NCBI GenBank assembly: GCA_938041435.1
Contig: CALISR010000003.1
Span: 1 to 64,000, forward strand
Source: an uncultured Candidatus Saccharibacteria bacterium
Lineage (GTDB): Bacteria > Patescibacteriota > Saccharimonadia > Saccharimonadales > Saccharimonadaceae
Reading direction: 5' to 3'
DNA length: 64,000 bases
In this document: positions 8,706-17,179 of the stretch, piece after piece
Numbering within the stretch: the first letter of the stretch is position 1
How the letters are laid out: each line of letters opens with the position of its first letter
Notes under the pieces: model-generated
Database searches by the model: none
The model's input: the letters and a program-made list of their open reading frames with translations, nothing else
What the model was told of the DNA's origin: nothing
Made by a program: the position numbers and the translations under genes

Positions 8706-9337
8706 TATTCTCCGAGGGGGTTTTTATAGTTGGCAAATTCGATTTGATAATCGCTCAGCCGCACACCAGAGGCTACGAGCTTTGCAACAGCTTTGTAGCG
8801 GTATTGCGGCGATTCAGTTCGGACAACTAAGACGGGTCGATCTTCTCTCTTATAATAGCCAATTGAATAGTAGGCGGTTTTGATTGGCAGCTTAGCAACG
8901 ATCGGGTATTTATTAATAAATTTATTACCAGCTTCAATTGCTTGCTTGCCAGCAATAGACTCGACTTTATCATATTGATCGATGTGCTCACGTTGCCATT
9001 TTTTTGCTTCTGCGGAGCGTGGCGTGAGCTCGATAATGACTGTTTGCGATGGTTTTTGTTTTGCATCAATATCAACACGATAATTGATGAAGCCGTCTTT
9101 GGTAGCCGTGATGATGTAATTACCAGCCGGCACATACGTCGTTCCATTGTGGCCAGAATATTCTATATCCGTTGCGGCATTTTTCAGAGTGATTTTGGCA
9201 TCGCTTGGCACAGCAGCAATCTCAATGGGGATCTTTTGCGATCGATCGACAGCTTGGTAAATTTGATAACCAATAAAACCAACGATGGCAACAGCAGCAA
9301 AGATGGTTGTTATGATAATCGTTCGACGTTGGTTCAT
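8705..9337 (-). CDS. Membrane-anchored PEGA-like domain protein
   Basis: A 210-residue protein with an N-terminal anchor (about residues 6-26, IIITTIFAAVAIVGFIGYQIY), then a domain resembling PEGA repeats: PIEIAAVPSDAKITL followed by the glycine-containing NYIITATKDGFINYR. PEGA domains are surface beta-sandwiches that bind other surface proteins or cell-wall polymers. The start at 9337 has AAGGAG seven bases upstream; an in-frame start at 9370 would overlap the preceding gene. It is coupled to the next gene by TAATG. Its role in the secretion operon is inferred. Confidence 0.75.
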   Translation of the reverse strand: MNQRRTIIITTIFAAVAIVGFIGYQIYQAVDRSQKIPIEIAAVPSDAKITLKNAATDIEYSGHNGTTYVPAGNYIITATKDGFINYRVDIDAKQKPSQTVIIELTPRSAEAKKWQREHIDQYDKVESIAGKQAIEAGNKFINKYPIVAKLPIKTAYYSIGYYKREDRPVLVVRTESPQYRYKAVAKLVASGVRLSDYQIEFANYKNPLGE

Positions 9338-9351
9338 GCTATACTCCTTCC

Positions 9352-11247
9352 TTACTTCTTCCTGTACCATACTGCACCATTGTAGTCGAACCCTTCACCA
9401 GCGGCGCTTGGAGCTTTTTCGCCCTGGCTGGCCGAGGCATACTTACTCTGGAAGCCCTCGACCTCGCCGACATACACCCAGGTATGCCCTGGTACAAAGG
9501 CGACATCACCAGGCTGGAGCTTATCATCAGTAAACTTGCTACCATCGGGTTCATAGGTGCCATTAGCACTCCCAAGGCGTTGCCAATTTTGTTCGGCCCA
9601 TTGCCGCTGGAAGGTTGTGCCGCGCCCATCAGAGGCGTAGCCACCTTTCGCATTATTATTATAGGTCTTGTCAAAGCCGCTATCGTAGAGAAGGGTTGTG
9701 ATAAATCCGCCACAGTCAACACCTCCAAAGCTGCCAATATAGCGGCCTTCCCCTTGGGCGGTTTGCACTGCATTCGCATACTCTTGCTTTTTATCAGTGC
9801 CGTGACGCTGAGTAGAGGGCAATTCTGGCCACGCATACTTTGTAACAAGCTGCTGGACAGATCCATTGCCATTGCTACCACCAGTATTGCAGGCTGCGGC
9901 CGAACCTTTATCGCTTGCATTGTTACTTCCTAGTGCTGCGCTGTCGATATATTTATTATAGAGAGCCTCAGCGTTGGCTTGGCGTTTGTCGAGCGCGCTG
10001 CCGCCACTACCTTCGAATTGTTCCTCAAAGATCTTAGCTGCATCTGATGCCGTTGATGTACCACGCAGTGCGTTAGCCACGCCACCACGCCCGGGTGTGT
10101 GATTTTGCCATTCGTTGGTGAGGCCCATCTCCCAAGCAAGATAGCGTAGTTGAATATTGAGATCATACGGGTCACCACCCATATCAGCAGCAAATTTGAC
10201 AACACCATTACCCCACCGGTCAGATGCATCCCATTGAGCGATACCGTGGTGGGTGCCGTTGCTGGCGCGTGGGTCGAGGTTTTGGCCAGATTCCTGCTGG
10301 AGATTGCCAACGATACCAGCTGCCTGGGCAAGATTAAGCTTTTGGCCATTACCGGCACTCATGAGGTAGCTGAGGGCCGTCTCGACATTATCTCCCTTGG
10401 CCTCAACGACGCCACCACCGTTAGTCGGTGAAGCACAGCAGTTTGCAGCAGCTTTTTGGCTTTGGTTTTGAGTGTTGGTTGCAGAGGAATTACTTGTTGC
10501 CGAGCCTGCGTAGCCTGCCATTTCGTCCAGCTGAGCTTGCATGAATTCGATATACTCATTAGTATCATTCTCATTTGGCGGTGCATAGCGATTAGCATAG
10601 GCTGATAAACCTTGATCAATCTCACTCGAGAAGACCGACCGGTCGTACGAGAACCAATCACCACTGTCTCTCCCTTGGTTTTCCTGTGCATTGACATCAA
10701 CGCTAGCCTCAAATGATGTCCATTTATACCAATAGCGCCCTGCCCCACCTTCCTCAACGTGCGGCTGAGATGAGGTGGCCATACGCCCGAATGCATTATG
10801 CCCTTCGTTAACCTTCTTTTGGGCACCAGCGACCTTCGTCGTTGCCAGCTCTGACTCCTTCATGGCGTGAGCATAGGCGAGAAATGGATTAATGTTTGCC
10901 TGCTTACCACTAACAACAGCTTTCTGGGCAGTACCCTTTAGAGGGCTTTCGGGCCGTTTTGCCTCGATATACTTCTCAATTGCCTCGACCATTTTCTGTG
11001 CATCGAGATTGGGATAAGTAAGCCCATTTGGTGCGCCGCTACCGGGGCTAGCAGAGGAGAGATCGGCTTGGGAACTGCCGCCACTGATACAGACCGATGA
11101 ATTATACCAAACAATGCGATTCGTTGAGAGAAACGAAGTATTCATCGCAGCAAAAACAGTGTGTGGCACAGAGAAAGTAACTATGACCGCTGAGGAAAAC
11201 GCATACAAAGCTCGCCGAAGAAAAAACGGTATAAAGGAACGGCTCAT
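9352..11247 (-). CDS. Secreted multi-domain peptidoglycan hydrolase of the T4SS operon
   Basis: A 631-residue exported protein. A signal peptide (about residues 10-33, ending HTVFAA) is followed by three likely catalytic regions: about 80-250, resembling a glucosaminidase/lysozyme-type domain (NPFLAYAHAMKESELATT); about 290-440, a phage tail-type lysozyme (AAGIVGNLQQESG, HHGIAQWD); and about 470-631, an NlpC/P60- or CHAP-like cysteine peptidase with GVDCGGF and GHTWVYVG as the likely Cys and His sites. Such enzymes (VirB1-like) open peptidoglycan for a secretion channel, or could attack a host cell wall. The start overlaps the stop of the upstream gene (TAATG), and AGGAG lies in the upstream gene's end. 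Confidence 0.85.
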   Translation of the reverse strand: MSRSFIPFFLRRALYAFSSAVIVTFSVPHTVFAAMNTSFLSTNRIVWYNSSVCISGGSSQADLSSASPGSGAPNGLTYPNLDAQKMVEAIEKYIEAKRPESPLKGTAQKAVVSGKQANINPFLAYAHAMKESELATTKVAGAQKKVNEGHNAFGRMATSSQPHVEEGGAGRYWYKWTSFEASVDVNAQENQGRDSGDWFSYDRSVFSSEIDQGLSAYANRYAPPNENDTNEYIEFMQAQLDEMAGYAGSATSNSSATNTQNQSQKAAANCCASPTNGGGVVEAKGDNVETALSYLMSAGNGQKLNLAQAAGIVGNLQQESGQNLDPRASNGTHHGIAQWDASDRWGNGVVKFAADMGGDPYDLNIQLRYLAWEMGLTNEWQNHTPGRGGVANALRGTSTASDAAKIFEEQFEGSGGSALDKRQANAEALYNKYIDSAALGSNNASDKGSAAACNTGGSNGNGSVQQLVTKYAWPELPSTQRHGTDKKQEYANAVQTAQGEGRYIGSFGGVDCGGFITTLLYDSGFDKTYNNNAKGGYASDGRGTTFQRQWAEQNWQRLGSANGTYEPDGSKFTDDKLQPGDVAFVPGHTWVYVGEVEGFQSKYASASQGEKAPSAAGEGFDYNGAVWYRKK

Positions 11248-14200
11248 TAAGCTGCTCCTCCAATTTTACGGGCGTATTCCCAATGCCAGGGTTCTTGTTT
11301 TTTGGTACCAGGCTCTGCCCAGGCAGGGTGAACGTAACCATACTTATGAGCGTTAGATTTGAGCCAATTATAGGTAGAGGAATCAAAACCCCCCACATTG
11401 ATGTCTACTGCGAGCCCCCAGCCGTGGTTTGAGCTGCACGGCGGTGCTGGTTTAGCAAGACCGTACTTGTAGCGCGTGCTGCTAGGGTCAGCGTAGGCAA
11501 TCTGGGTATCACAATCACGATATGCCTCATTGATATCAAAGTTATTACCAGTTTCGTTTTTGTATGCTTGGTTCATTGCCTCCATCGCCTCGGCAGCTTG
11601 CTTGTGCATTTTCTCCGAAGAGAATGATAAAGTAGTTAGTTGATCTTCAGGTAATGCACCATTGTTAAGACCTCGCCATACGGGTGGGTCTGGTTGACCG
11701 TTTGCTGCTGCTTCTGCACTGGGTTGAGATTGGTCAAGCTCTGGTTCACCAATAGCTTGGCCGCTACCACCACCTCCGCCGTTTGTCGATGCTTGCTGAG
11801 TTGTTGCTGTGCCATCAGTTGTAGGAAATCCTTCAGACATTGTTGTTGCAAGGGCTTTGTCTATATTACGGCTGCCGTAGTAGCCATTTGTTTCGTTTGC
11901 CATACATTCCTTGCCGTCGCTTTCGGTTGAGTCGGTTCCGGTGTTGCCAATTGGTGTATCACTTTCGTTACAGCGCTTAATCCAATTGGCGTAGTCTCCA
12001 GTTGGGTTTTCATTATCATCCACATTAGAATCAAGCGTGTTGATAACATCATCAACTTCAGCATTTTTTGCTGGACCAGTTATGCCGCCTATGTAATTAC
12101 AGAATAGATCAGTTGCGCCGTTTAGTGCACGAACTTCAACGTCTTTGCATGTATCGTATGTTTCTCCAGTTGCTGCTTTTGCCTTGGTTGTGATAATCAT
12201 CGCTGGTGCTCGAGTAATCTGCCCCAAAGCCCCAAGCATACCACTAAGTGTACCAGACTGAAGCTTTGCAAAAGTTGGCATAAATTGATTATAGATGCTC
12301 CCCATAAAGGTGTATTTACTGGTGGCGTCGAGTGGACTGTGAGTTGATCGCTGGTAGCGAGCATACTCTTTGCGATAATTCTCGTAAAAAGCGTGCTGCT
12401 GGGCTGCTTGATCCGCAGTCAAGACAGGCATACGGCTAATAGCATTTTGTGACATGAAGGCTCCTGCGCCAGACACTGTAGCGTTACCAACTGCTTCTCC
12501 CTGAAGTTTATCAGGTAGTGGATTACCAGAGATGATGTCGGCAATTATGCTTGGCAGGAAAATCTGAGCTGCCTGCAAGCCTATAGCAAGGGCTGCTTGA
12601 GCGGCAAGGCTTGCAACCTTGATACCTTGTCCCGCACCAGGAACAAACATAAGTGCAATACTCCCAATAAGCACTGCTCCCTGTACAAATATATTATTGT
12701 TTATCTTACATACAGAATCTGCCTTTTGACGGCCACCAAGTGAATCAATCGCAGCACCAATTGCTGTCATAATTGGGCCGAATGTTTGCCCACCGAAGCT
12801 TCCCCCATTGGTATAGGCAGAGGCTGAATCATCCATACCAGTATCACCATATGCTGCGTTGCGGTAACCAAGCGCATTTGTTGCGGCAGTCGACTCGGTG
12901 AAGGAGTTCTTTTTATTACCACTGGAATCATCACTTGATTTTTCGAAACGCTCGGTCCGTGTCCACATATTGCCAACAAATGCGATATTTTCAGGAGATA
13001 GTTTGTCGGGTGTGTTGCCGTTATCAAACTCATTCATTGCTTTTGCCATATTGCCACTCACGAGGGTTATCATAGCAAAGCGAATAAGCTGTCTATTGCG
13101 AATAATCTTTACGCCGAGCGCAGTTGCCTTATACATCCCATAGACACTACAGGCATCATCAACTGCACCAGTAATTTTTACTGCACTAACCACCTTGCTG
13201 AGTGTGCCACGCTTTGCTGCTTTGGCGATTTTATCAGCCTGTGATTCTGCGCCATCTGCATAGCCATTGAGCTTTTCTGAGGCAGCTTTGCGTTCTGGGC
13301 AATTACCACTACAGCCGTCGGGGTCATCACCTGAATAGCCACTTTCGTCTTTGTTTTTTACTTCGCCTGCTTTGGTTGATTTGTGCCCTTCTTTTACGGT
13401 TTCTTTAACGCGTTTTGAGCGTTTTTCATCAGTATTATCTCCGTTTTCGAACGGAGCCTTTTTTGATGTGCCATTTTTCTTGAATATTTTTAATGCTGCT
13501 TTGTCTGAAAAAGAGGCAAAATGAGGGTTAAAAGAGGTCTTTAGTGCTTCATCAAAGCCCTCTATATCAGTTAAAGCTTTGTGAAGATTCTCGGCAGTGA
13601 TACGATGACCTTTGAATTTAAGTGCTTCGGGTTTTCTCCATTCAATACCACCGATCCGATAAGACTTGACCTCCCCATCGAGTTCAATCCCGACTTTTTT
13701 GAATGCTTTGATCTCTCGCTCGGAGAACGTTGCGTATTTACAACGCCACTGCCTTGTTGCACCACAAAAGCCGGTTGTCGAGTTCTTGAGCTTTGCCTTG
13801 ACGATTTTATTAGCTCGGCTTTGCATGACAGAAGAGAGCTGCAAACTGTATTTTTCGGTAATATTCTCGGTAATATGAATAATCATAAGGCCTGGGCCAC
13901 CAAAGAATGATACAACACCAGCAAGTGCAAGCATGACTGCAATAATGACGCCAAGTGGGCCGCCTTTTTTAAAGACACCACCAAGCCTACCTTTTTTCTT
14001 TTTGTTGTTTGCAGCGTCGTCATCTTGCGGGGAGGTATTATCCTGCCATGATGTAGATGGTGCTAGCTCTCCTTCGCGAGCTATTTCACTCGCGCTGAGG
14101 TCTGCATCGCCACTAGCGTATGCATTACTTGAGGTATTTTGCGAAGACCCAGAAGAAGATGAGCTGTTGGTGGAGCTTCGATTGTATGATGGTTTAGAGT

Positions 14201-14363
14201 AGCTGCTCCCCCCGGATGATTCCCTGTTGCGGAGATTGTTGGCAGTAGATGATGAGCTTGATGAAGGCGTGATGGGCTTTCGGCTCAAACTTTGCCAATG
14301 CGTATTCCCCGGGTTTCTCCGGTCGAGATCAGGTTTTTGCTGAGAGGGAATGGGGGTAGGCAT
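11247..14363 (-). CDS. Large T4SS membrane protein with C-terminal VanY carboxypeptidase domain
   Basis: A 1038-residue protein. Residues 1-100 are Ser/Pro-rich and low-complexity; a Lys-rich patch precedes a membrane segment at about 138-160 (GVIIAVMLALAGVVSFFGG). A long outside region contains several Cys residues, and a hydrophobic block at about 555-625 may hold two or three more membrane segments. The last 130 residues are a D-alanyl-D-alanine carboxypeptidase of the VanY/peptidase M15 type, with CSSNHGWGLAVDI (S-x-H-x-x-G-x-A-x-D zinc motif) and EPWHWEY. The fusion places a wall-trimming enzyme on a secretion-channel component. The rest resembles no family recognised here. The gap to the VirB4 gene is six bases. 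Confidence 0.8.
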   Translation of the reverse strand: MPTPIPSQQKPDLDRRNPGNTHWQSLSRKPITPSSSSSSTANNLRNRESSGGSSYSKPSYNRSSTNSSSSSGSSQNTSSNAYASGDADLSASEIAREGELAPSTSWQDNTSPQDDDAANNKKKKGRLGGVFKKGGPLGVIIAVMLALAGVVSFFGGPGLMIIHITENITEKYSLQLSSVMQSRANKIVKAKLKNSTTGFCGATRQWRCKYATFSEREIKAFKKVGIELDGEVKSYRIGGIEWRKPEALKFKGHRITAENLHKALTDIEGFDEALKTSFNPHFASFSDKAALKIFKKNGTSKKAPFENGDNTDEKRSKRVKETVKEGHKSTKAGEVKNKDESGYSGDDPDGCSGNCPERKAASEKLNGYADGAESQADKIAKAAKRGTLSKVVSAVKITGAVDDACSVYGMYKATALGVKIIRNRQLIRFAMITLVSGNMAKAMNEFDNGNTPDKLSPENIAFVGNMWTRTERFEKSSDDSSGNKKNSFTESTAATNALGYRNAAYGDTGMDDSASAYTNGGSFGGQTFGPIMTAIGAAIDSLGGRQKADSVCKINNNIFVQGAVLIGSIALMFVPGAGQGIKVASLAAQAALAIGLQAAQIFLPSIIADIISGNPLPDKLQGEAVGNATVSGAGAFMSQNAISRMPVLTADQAAQQHAFYENYRKEYARYQRSTHSPLDATSKYTFMGSIYNQFMPTFAKLQSGTLSGMLGALGQITRAPAMIITTKAKAATGETYDTCKDVEVRALNGATDLFCNYIGGITGPAKNAEVDDVINTLDSNVDDNENPTGDYANWIKRCNESDTPIGNTGTDSTESDGKECMANETNGYYGSRNIDKALATTMSEGFPTTDGTATTQQASTNGGGGGSGQAIGEPELDQSQPSAEAAANGQPDPPVWRGLNNGALPEDQLTTLSFSSEKMHKQAAEAMEAMNQAYKNETGNNFDINEAYRDCDTQIAYADPSSTRYKYGLAKPAPPCSSNHGWGLAVDINVGGFDSSTYNWLKSNAHKYGYVHPAWAEPGTKKQEPWHWEYARKIGGAA

Positions 14364-14369
14364 GACAGG

Positions 14370-16205
14370 CTACGACCTCACTGGCTGCTGATATAAGCTG
14401 TTATTGGCCACCGGGTTAGTGGTGATGAATTGCGTCTCGGTCTCGCTGGCAAAAATGCGGATATGGACGTGGTTTTGCCCAGCAAAGAAGAGGCCATCAC
14501 CCACAGGGAAGTTAGACAGGCGCTTACGCTCCTCCTCGGTGAGCTTAAAGACCTCAGCCAGCACATCCACTGCACTGGTCGATTGCTTTAGCAAGAGTTG
14601 GAGCGAGCTGTTTGCTACAATAGCCCGGCCCTTCTCGCTCCCCATAAAGTCCTCTACGTCCTGCGTAATGGTCGTCAGACCCAGAGAGTACTTACGAGCT
14701 CGCTTGGCTAAGCTATGGAGAAATTCTGCCGAGTCTTCGTACTTCATCAGCTGCCAAGCCTCATCGACGATCAGCATCCGCCGGCGCTGTACGGTGCGGG
14801 CAATATTCCAGATGTGGCTCAGCACAATATACATTGCCACTGGCCGCAGGTCGTCTTCGAGGTCGCGGATGTTAAACACCACCATGCTGTTATTAATATC
14901 AACATTGCTTTGCTGGCTAAAGATGCCAGCGAAGGTGCCTGTGGTGTACTTCCGTAGGCGCTGGGCCAGTGACGGCCCTGCTCCACCCATGTGAAGGAGA
15001 GTATCGTAGAGGTCGATGATAGTCGGTGGCTGAGAATTATGTGTTAGTGGATCGCTGGTAATACCAGCTCGGGCGTAGGTATCGATAAGTGCTTGGTCGA
15101 GATCGGCCTCTTCAGCTGGGCTGAGCAAGGCAATCTGTTGCCCACCCACCAACGTGCCGCCCAACATAAGCTTGAAGAGCCGCTGCAGGGTGATGAGATT
15201 AGCGCGCAGGGCGTCGGTTGCTTCGTCGCTGTCGATTACTCGGGGAAGGTCAAAGGGGTTAATTCGCGTATCGCTACTGAGGCTGAGGCGAATGTAACTG
15301 CCGCCGACTGCATCGGCTAGCTTCTGGTACTCGTTCTCAGGGTCGATGACAAGGATGTCGGTGCCAAGCATCATACTGCGCAGCGCCTCGAGCTTAACGG
15401 TGAAGGATTTACCGGCACCAGACTTTGCAAAGACGACCATATTCGCATTCTCAAGGCTAAAGCGGTCGAAAATAACGAGCCCTTGGTTATGCTGGTTGAC
15501 GCCATAGAGAATACCCTCGCCGTCACTAAGGTCGGCACTGGTAAAGGGAAAGCTCGTGCTCACCGCGCCAGTGTTCATGTTGCGGCGGACTTGCAGCTGG
15601 TCGGTCATTTGGGGGATGGTACTGTTGAGGCCTTGCTCTTGCTGGTTACTGGCGGTCTTGCTGTAGACCATATTCTGGCCAAAGATCGTCTCGATGACGT
15701 GCTGGACGAAGCTCAATTCCTCGAGGCTATCGGCATAAAGCGTGACGTAGAGCCCAAAGCGAAAGAAACGTTCGGCTCCAAGTTGTAGCTGGTCACGTAG
15801 CTCCTCGGCATCAGCCAGAGCGGCTTCGCGGGCTGGGTCACGCACCTTACCCTTTTCGGAGTTAAGCGCCATATCGGCCTCAAGCTGCGTCACCTTCTTG
15901 CGGAGGTTGTTGAGGACGATCTCTGTCTCGACAGGGTAAATAAACATGCTAATATCGAGCACTTGGTCGATGTTGATCAACCCTGACAGCCAGCCTGTGT
16001 AGAGCTCGCGTGGGTAGCCATAGATATAGAGTGTGCGGCCATACTTGGTACCAATGCGGAAGTATGTGCTGTGGATCTCGAGACTGCTGGGAGCGATTAA
16101 GTCGCGCAGTGTCGTCATACCTTTGATAAAGGCTTCTTCTACCTCTGCTTGCTCGCGCTCGCGCTGCTGGGCAGCAATGTCGATTGGATCGGGTCGTCGT
16201 GCCAT
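14370..16205 (-). CDS. VirB4-family T4SS ATPase
   Basis: A 611-residue ATPase that powers substrate transfer or pilus assembly at the inner membrane face. The N-terminal half carries the CagE/TrbE-type domain with a coiled-coil stretch at about 95-145. Walker A is AKSGAGKSF near residue 263, and Walker B is MLIVDEAW in the C-terminal third, followed by the TTITQDVEDF motif typical of VirB4/TraC ATPases. The ATG overlaps the stop of the upstream gene (TAATG) and has GGAG eight bases before it, so the two are coupled. Together with the upstream 318-residue protein it makes a complete VirB4-like assembly split into two chains. Confidence 0.92.
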   Translation of the reverse strand: MARRPDPIDIAAQQREREQAEVEEAFIKGMTTLRDLIAPSSLEIHSTYFRIGTKYGRTLYIYGYPRELYTGWLSGLINIDQVLDISMFIYPVETEIVLNNLRKKVTQLEADMALNSEKGKVRDPAREAALADAEELRDQLQLGAERFFRFGLYVTLYADSLEELSFVQHVIETIFGQNMVYSKTASNQQEQGLNSTIPQMTDQLQVRRNMNTGAVSTSFPFTSADLSDGEGILYGVNQHNQGLVIFDRFSLENANMVVFAKSGAGKSFTVKLEALRSMMLGTDILVIDPENEYQKLADAVGGSYIRLSLSSDTRINPFDLPRVIDSDEATDALRANLITLQRLFKLMLGGTLVGGQQIALLSPAEEADLDQALIDTYARAGITSDPLTHNSQPPTIIDLYDTLLHMGGAGPSLAQRLRKYTTGTFAGIFSQQSNVDINNSMVVFNIRDLEDDLRPVAMYIVLSHIWNIARTVQRRRMLIVDEAWQLMKYEDSAEFLHSLAKRARKYSLGLTTITQDVEDFMGSEKGRAIVANSSLQLLLKQSTSAVDVLAEVFKLTEEERKRLSNFPVGDGLFFAGQNHVHIRIFASETETQFITTNPVANNSLYQQPVRS

Positions 16206-17161
16206 TAAAAATCTCCTTTGTGATATGCTGTCGAGGTTGGGACAGCTCCCTCGCCTTTGCGGACGAAGGTGGAAGTCACGTTATTAAAGTCGCCCAGCGG
16301 CTCGCGCACTGCCGTGTCGGGGTTATACATGTTGTAATAGAGGGTGCCGAGCTCTTTGGTCTTGAGCTGCACTGCCCGTACACCAATCTGCATCAAGCCG
16401 TTGAGGATGGTGTCAGCCCGGTTGCGGATCTCCTCACGGGCTCGCTCGTAGGTTTCTTTGCTGATTTTCGTCACGGTGTTGGTGTTCTTGGGAGCGAAGA
16501 GCTTCGTGAAGAACCCTTTACCTTGGTCGAGAATCGTCCCCTCCCCTGCTGGGTAATACGGGATGACGACGTAGAAGCTCTTGTCCATGATGTTGGCGTT
16601 TTGTGAGAGGTCGTCGATGAAGTTGATATAGTCTTCCATCAGCACACTCAGCAGCATGTTGTCTTGGGTGCGCTGGATGGCGACGAGCTTATCGAGGTAT
16701 GGGCCAATATCGACCCGCTGTGAGCGGATGCAGATCTGCACTGGGAAGTATAGCGCATTGAGGAAGTTCTGGTAGCTATACTCTACTCCCTCGCGCTCAC
16801 GAGCGCTCATGAGGTCAAAGTTAATCGACTCACAGGCAATGACGGCGCGGAAGCTGCCATCACCCATGATGATCATATCATCACGCAGTTCTGAGAGGAG
16901 GAGGCTATTCTGCGTGGTAGCGGGCTTGGGTGGAGCCTTTTTCTTGGTGTCTTGAGTAGGCTGATCATTCGTATTACCCTGCACAGCTGGTGGCTGAGCT
17001 GGTGTTTGCACGGCGGGGTAGTTGCCCTGCGGCGGAGCGGGGTACTGCGGGTAATTAGCTGGCACCTGGCCCGTTGGCGCAGCGCCCTGACCTTGGTTAT
17101 AACCAAACTGGCTGGGTGGCCCAGCTGGTGGCTGTTGATTGTTGGGTGAATTTGGCGACAC
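16205..17161 (-). CDS. TraC-like / VirB4 N-terminal partner protein
   Basis: A 318-residue protein with a Pro/Gln/Asn-rich, probably disordered N-terminus (residues 1-85) and a folded domain (about 90-318, beginning with LLLSELRDDMIIMGDGSFRA) that resembles the N-terminal domain of VirB4/TraC ATPases but has no P-loop. It precedes the ATPase gene and overlaps it, so the two chains probably work together. Two adjacent GTG codons (17164 and 17161) could be the start; the second leaves a four-base spacing to AAGGAG and is preferred. The coding assignment is firm, but the exact role is inferred from family and position. Confidence 0.82.
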   Translation of the reverse strand: MSPNSPNNQQPPAGPPSQFGYNQGQGAAPTGQVPANYPQYPAPPQGNYPAVQTPAQPPAVQGNTNDQPTQDTKKKAPPKPATTQNSLLLSELRDDMIIMGDGSFRAVIACESINFDLMSAREREGVEYSYQNFLNALYFPVQICIRSQRVDIGPYLDKLVAIQRTQDNMLLSVLMEDYINFIDDLSQNANIMDKSFYVVIPYYPAGEGTILDQGKGFFTKLFAPKNTNTVTKISKETYERAREEIRNRADTILNGLMQIGVRAVQLKTKELGTLYYNMYNPDTAVREPLGDFNNVTSTFVRKGEGAVPTSTAYHKGDF

Positions 17162-17179
17162 CACTCTCCTTCTTATTTC

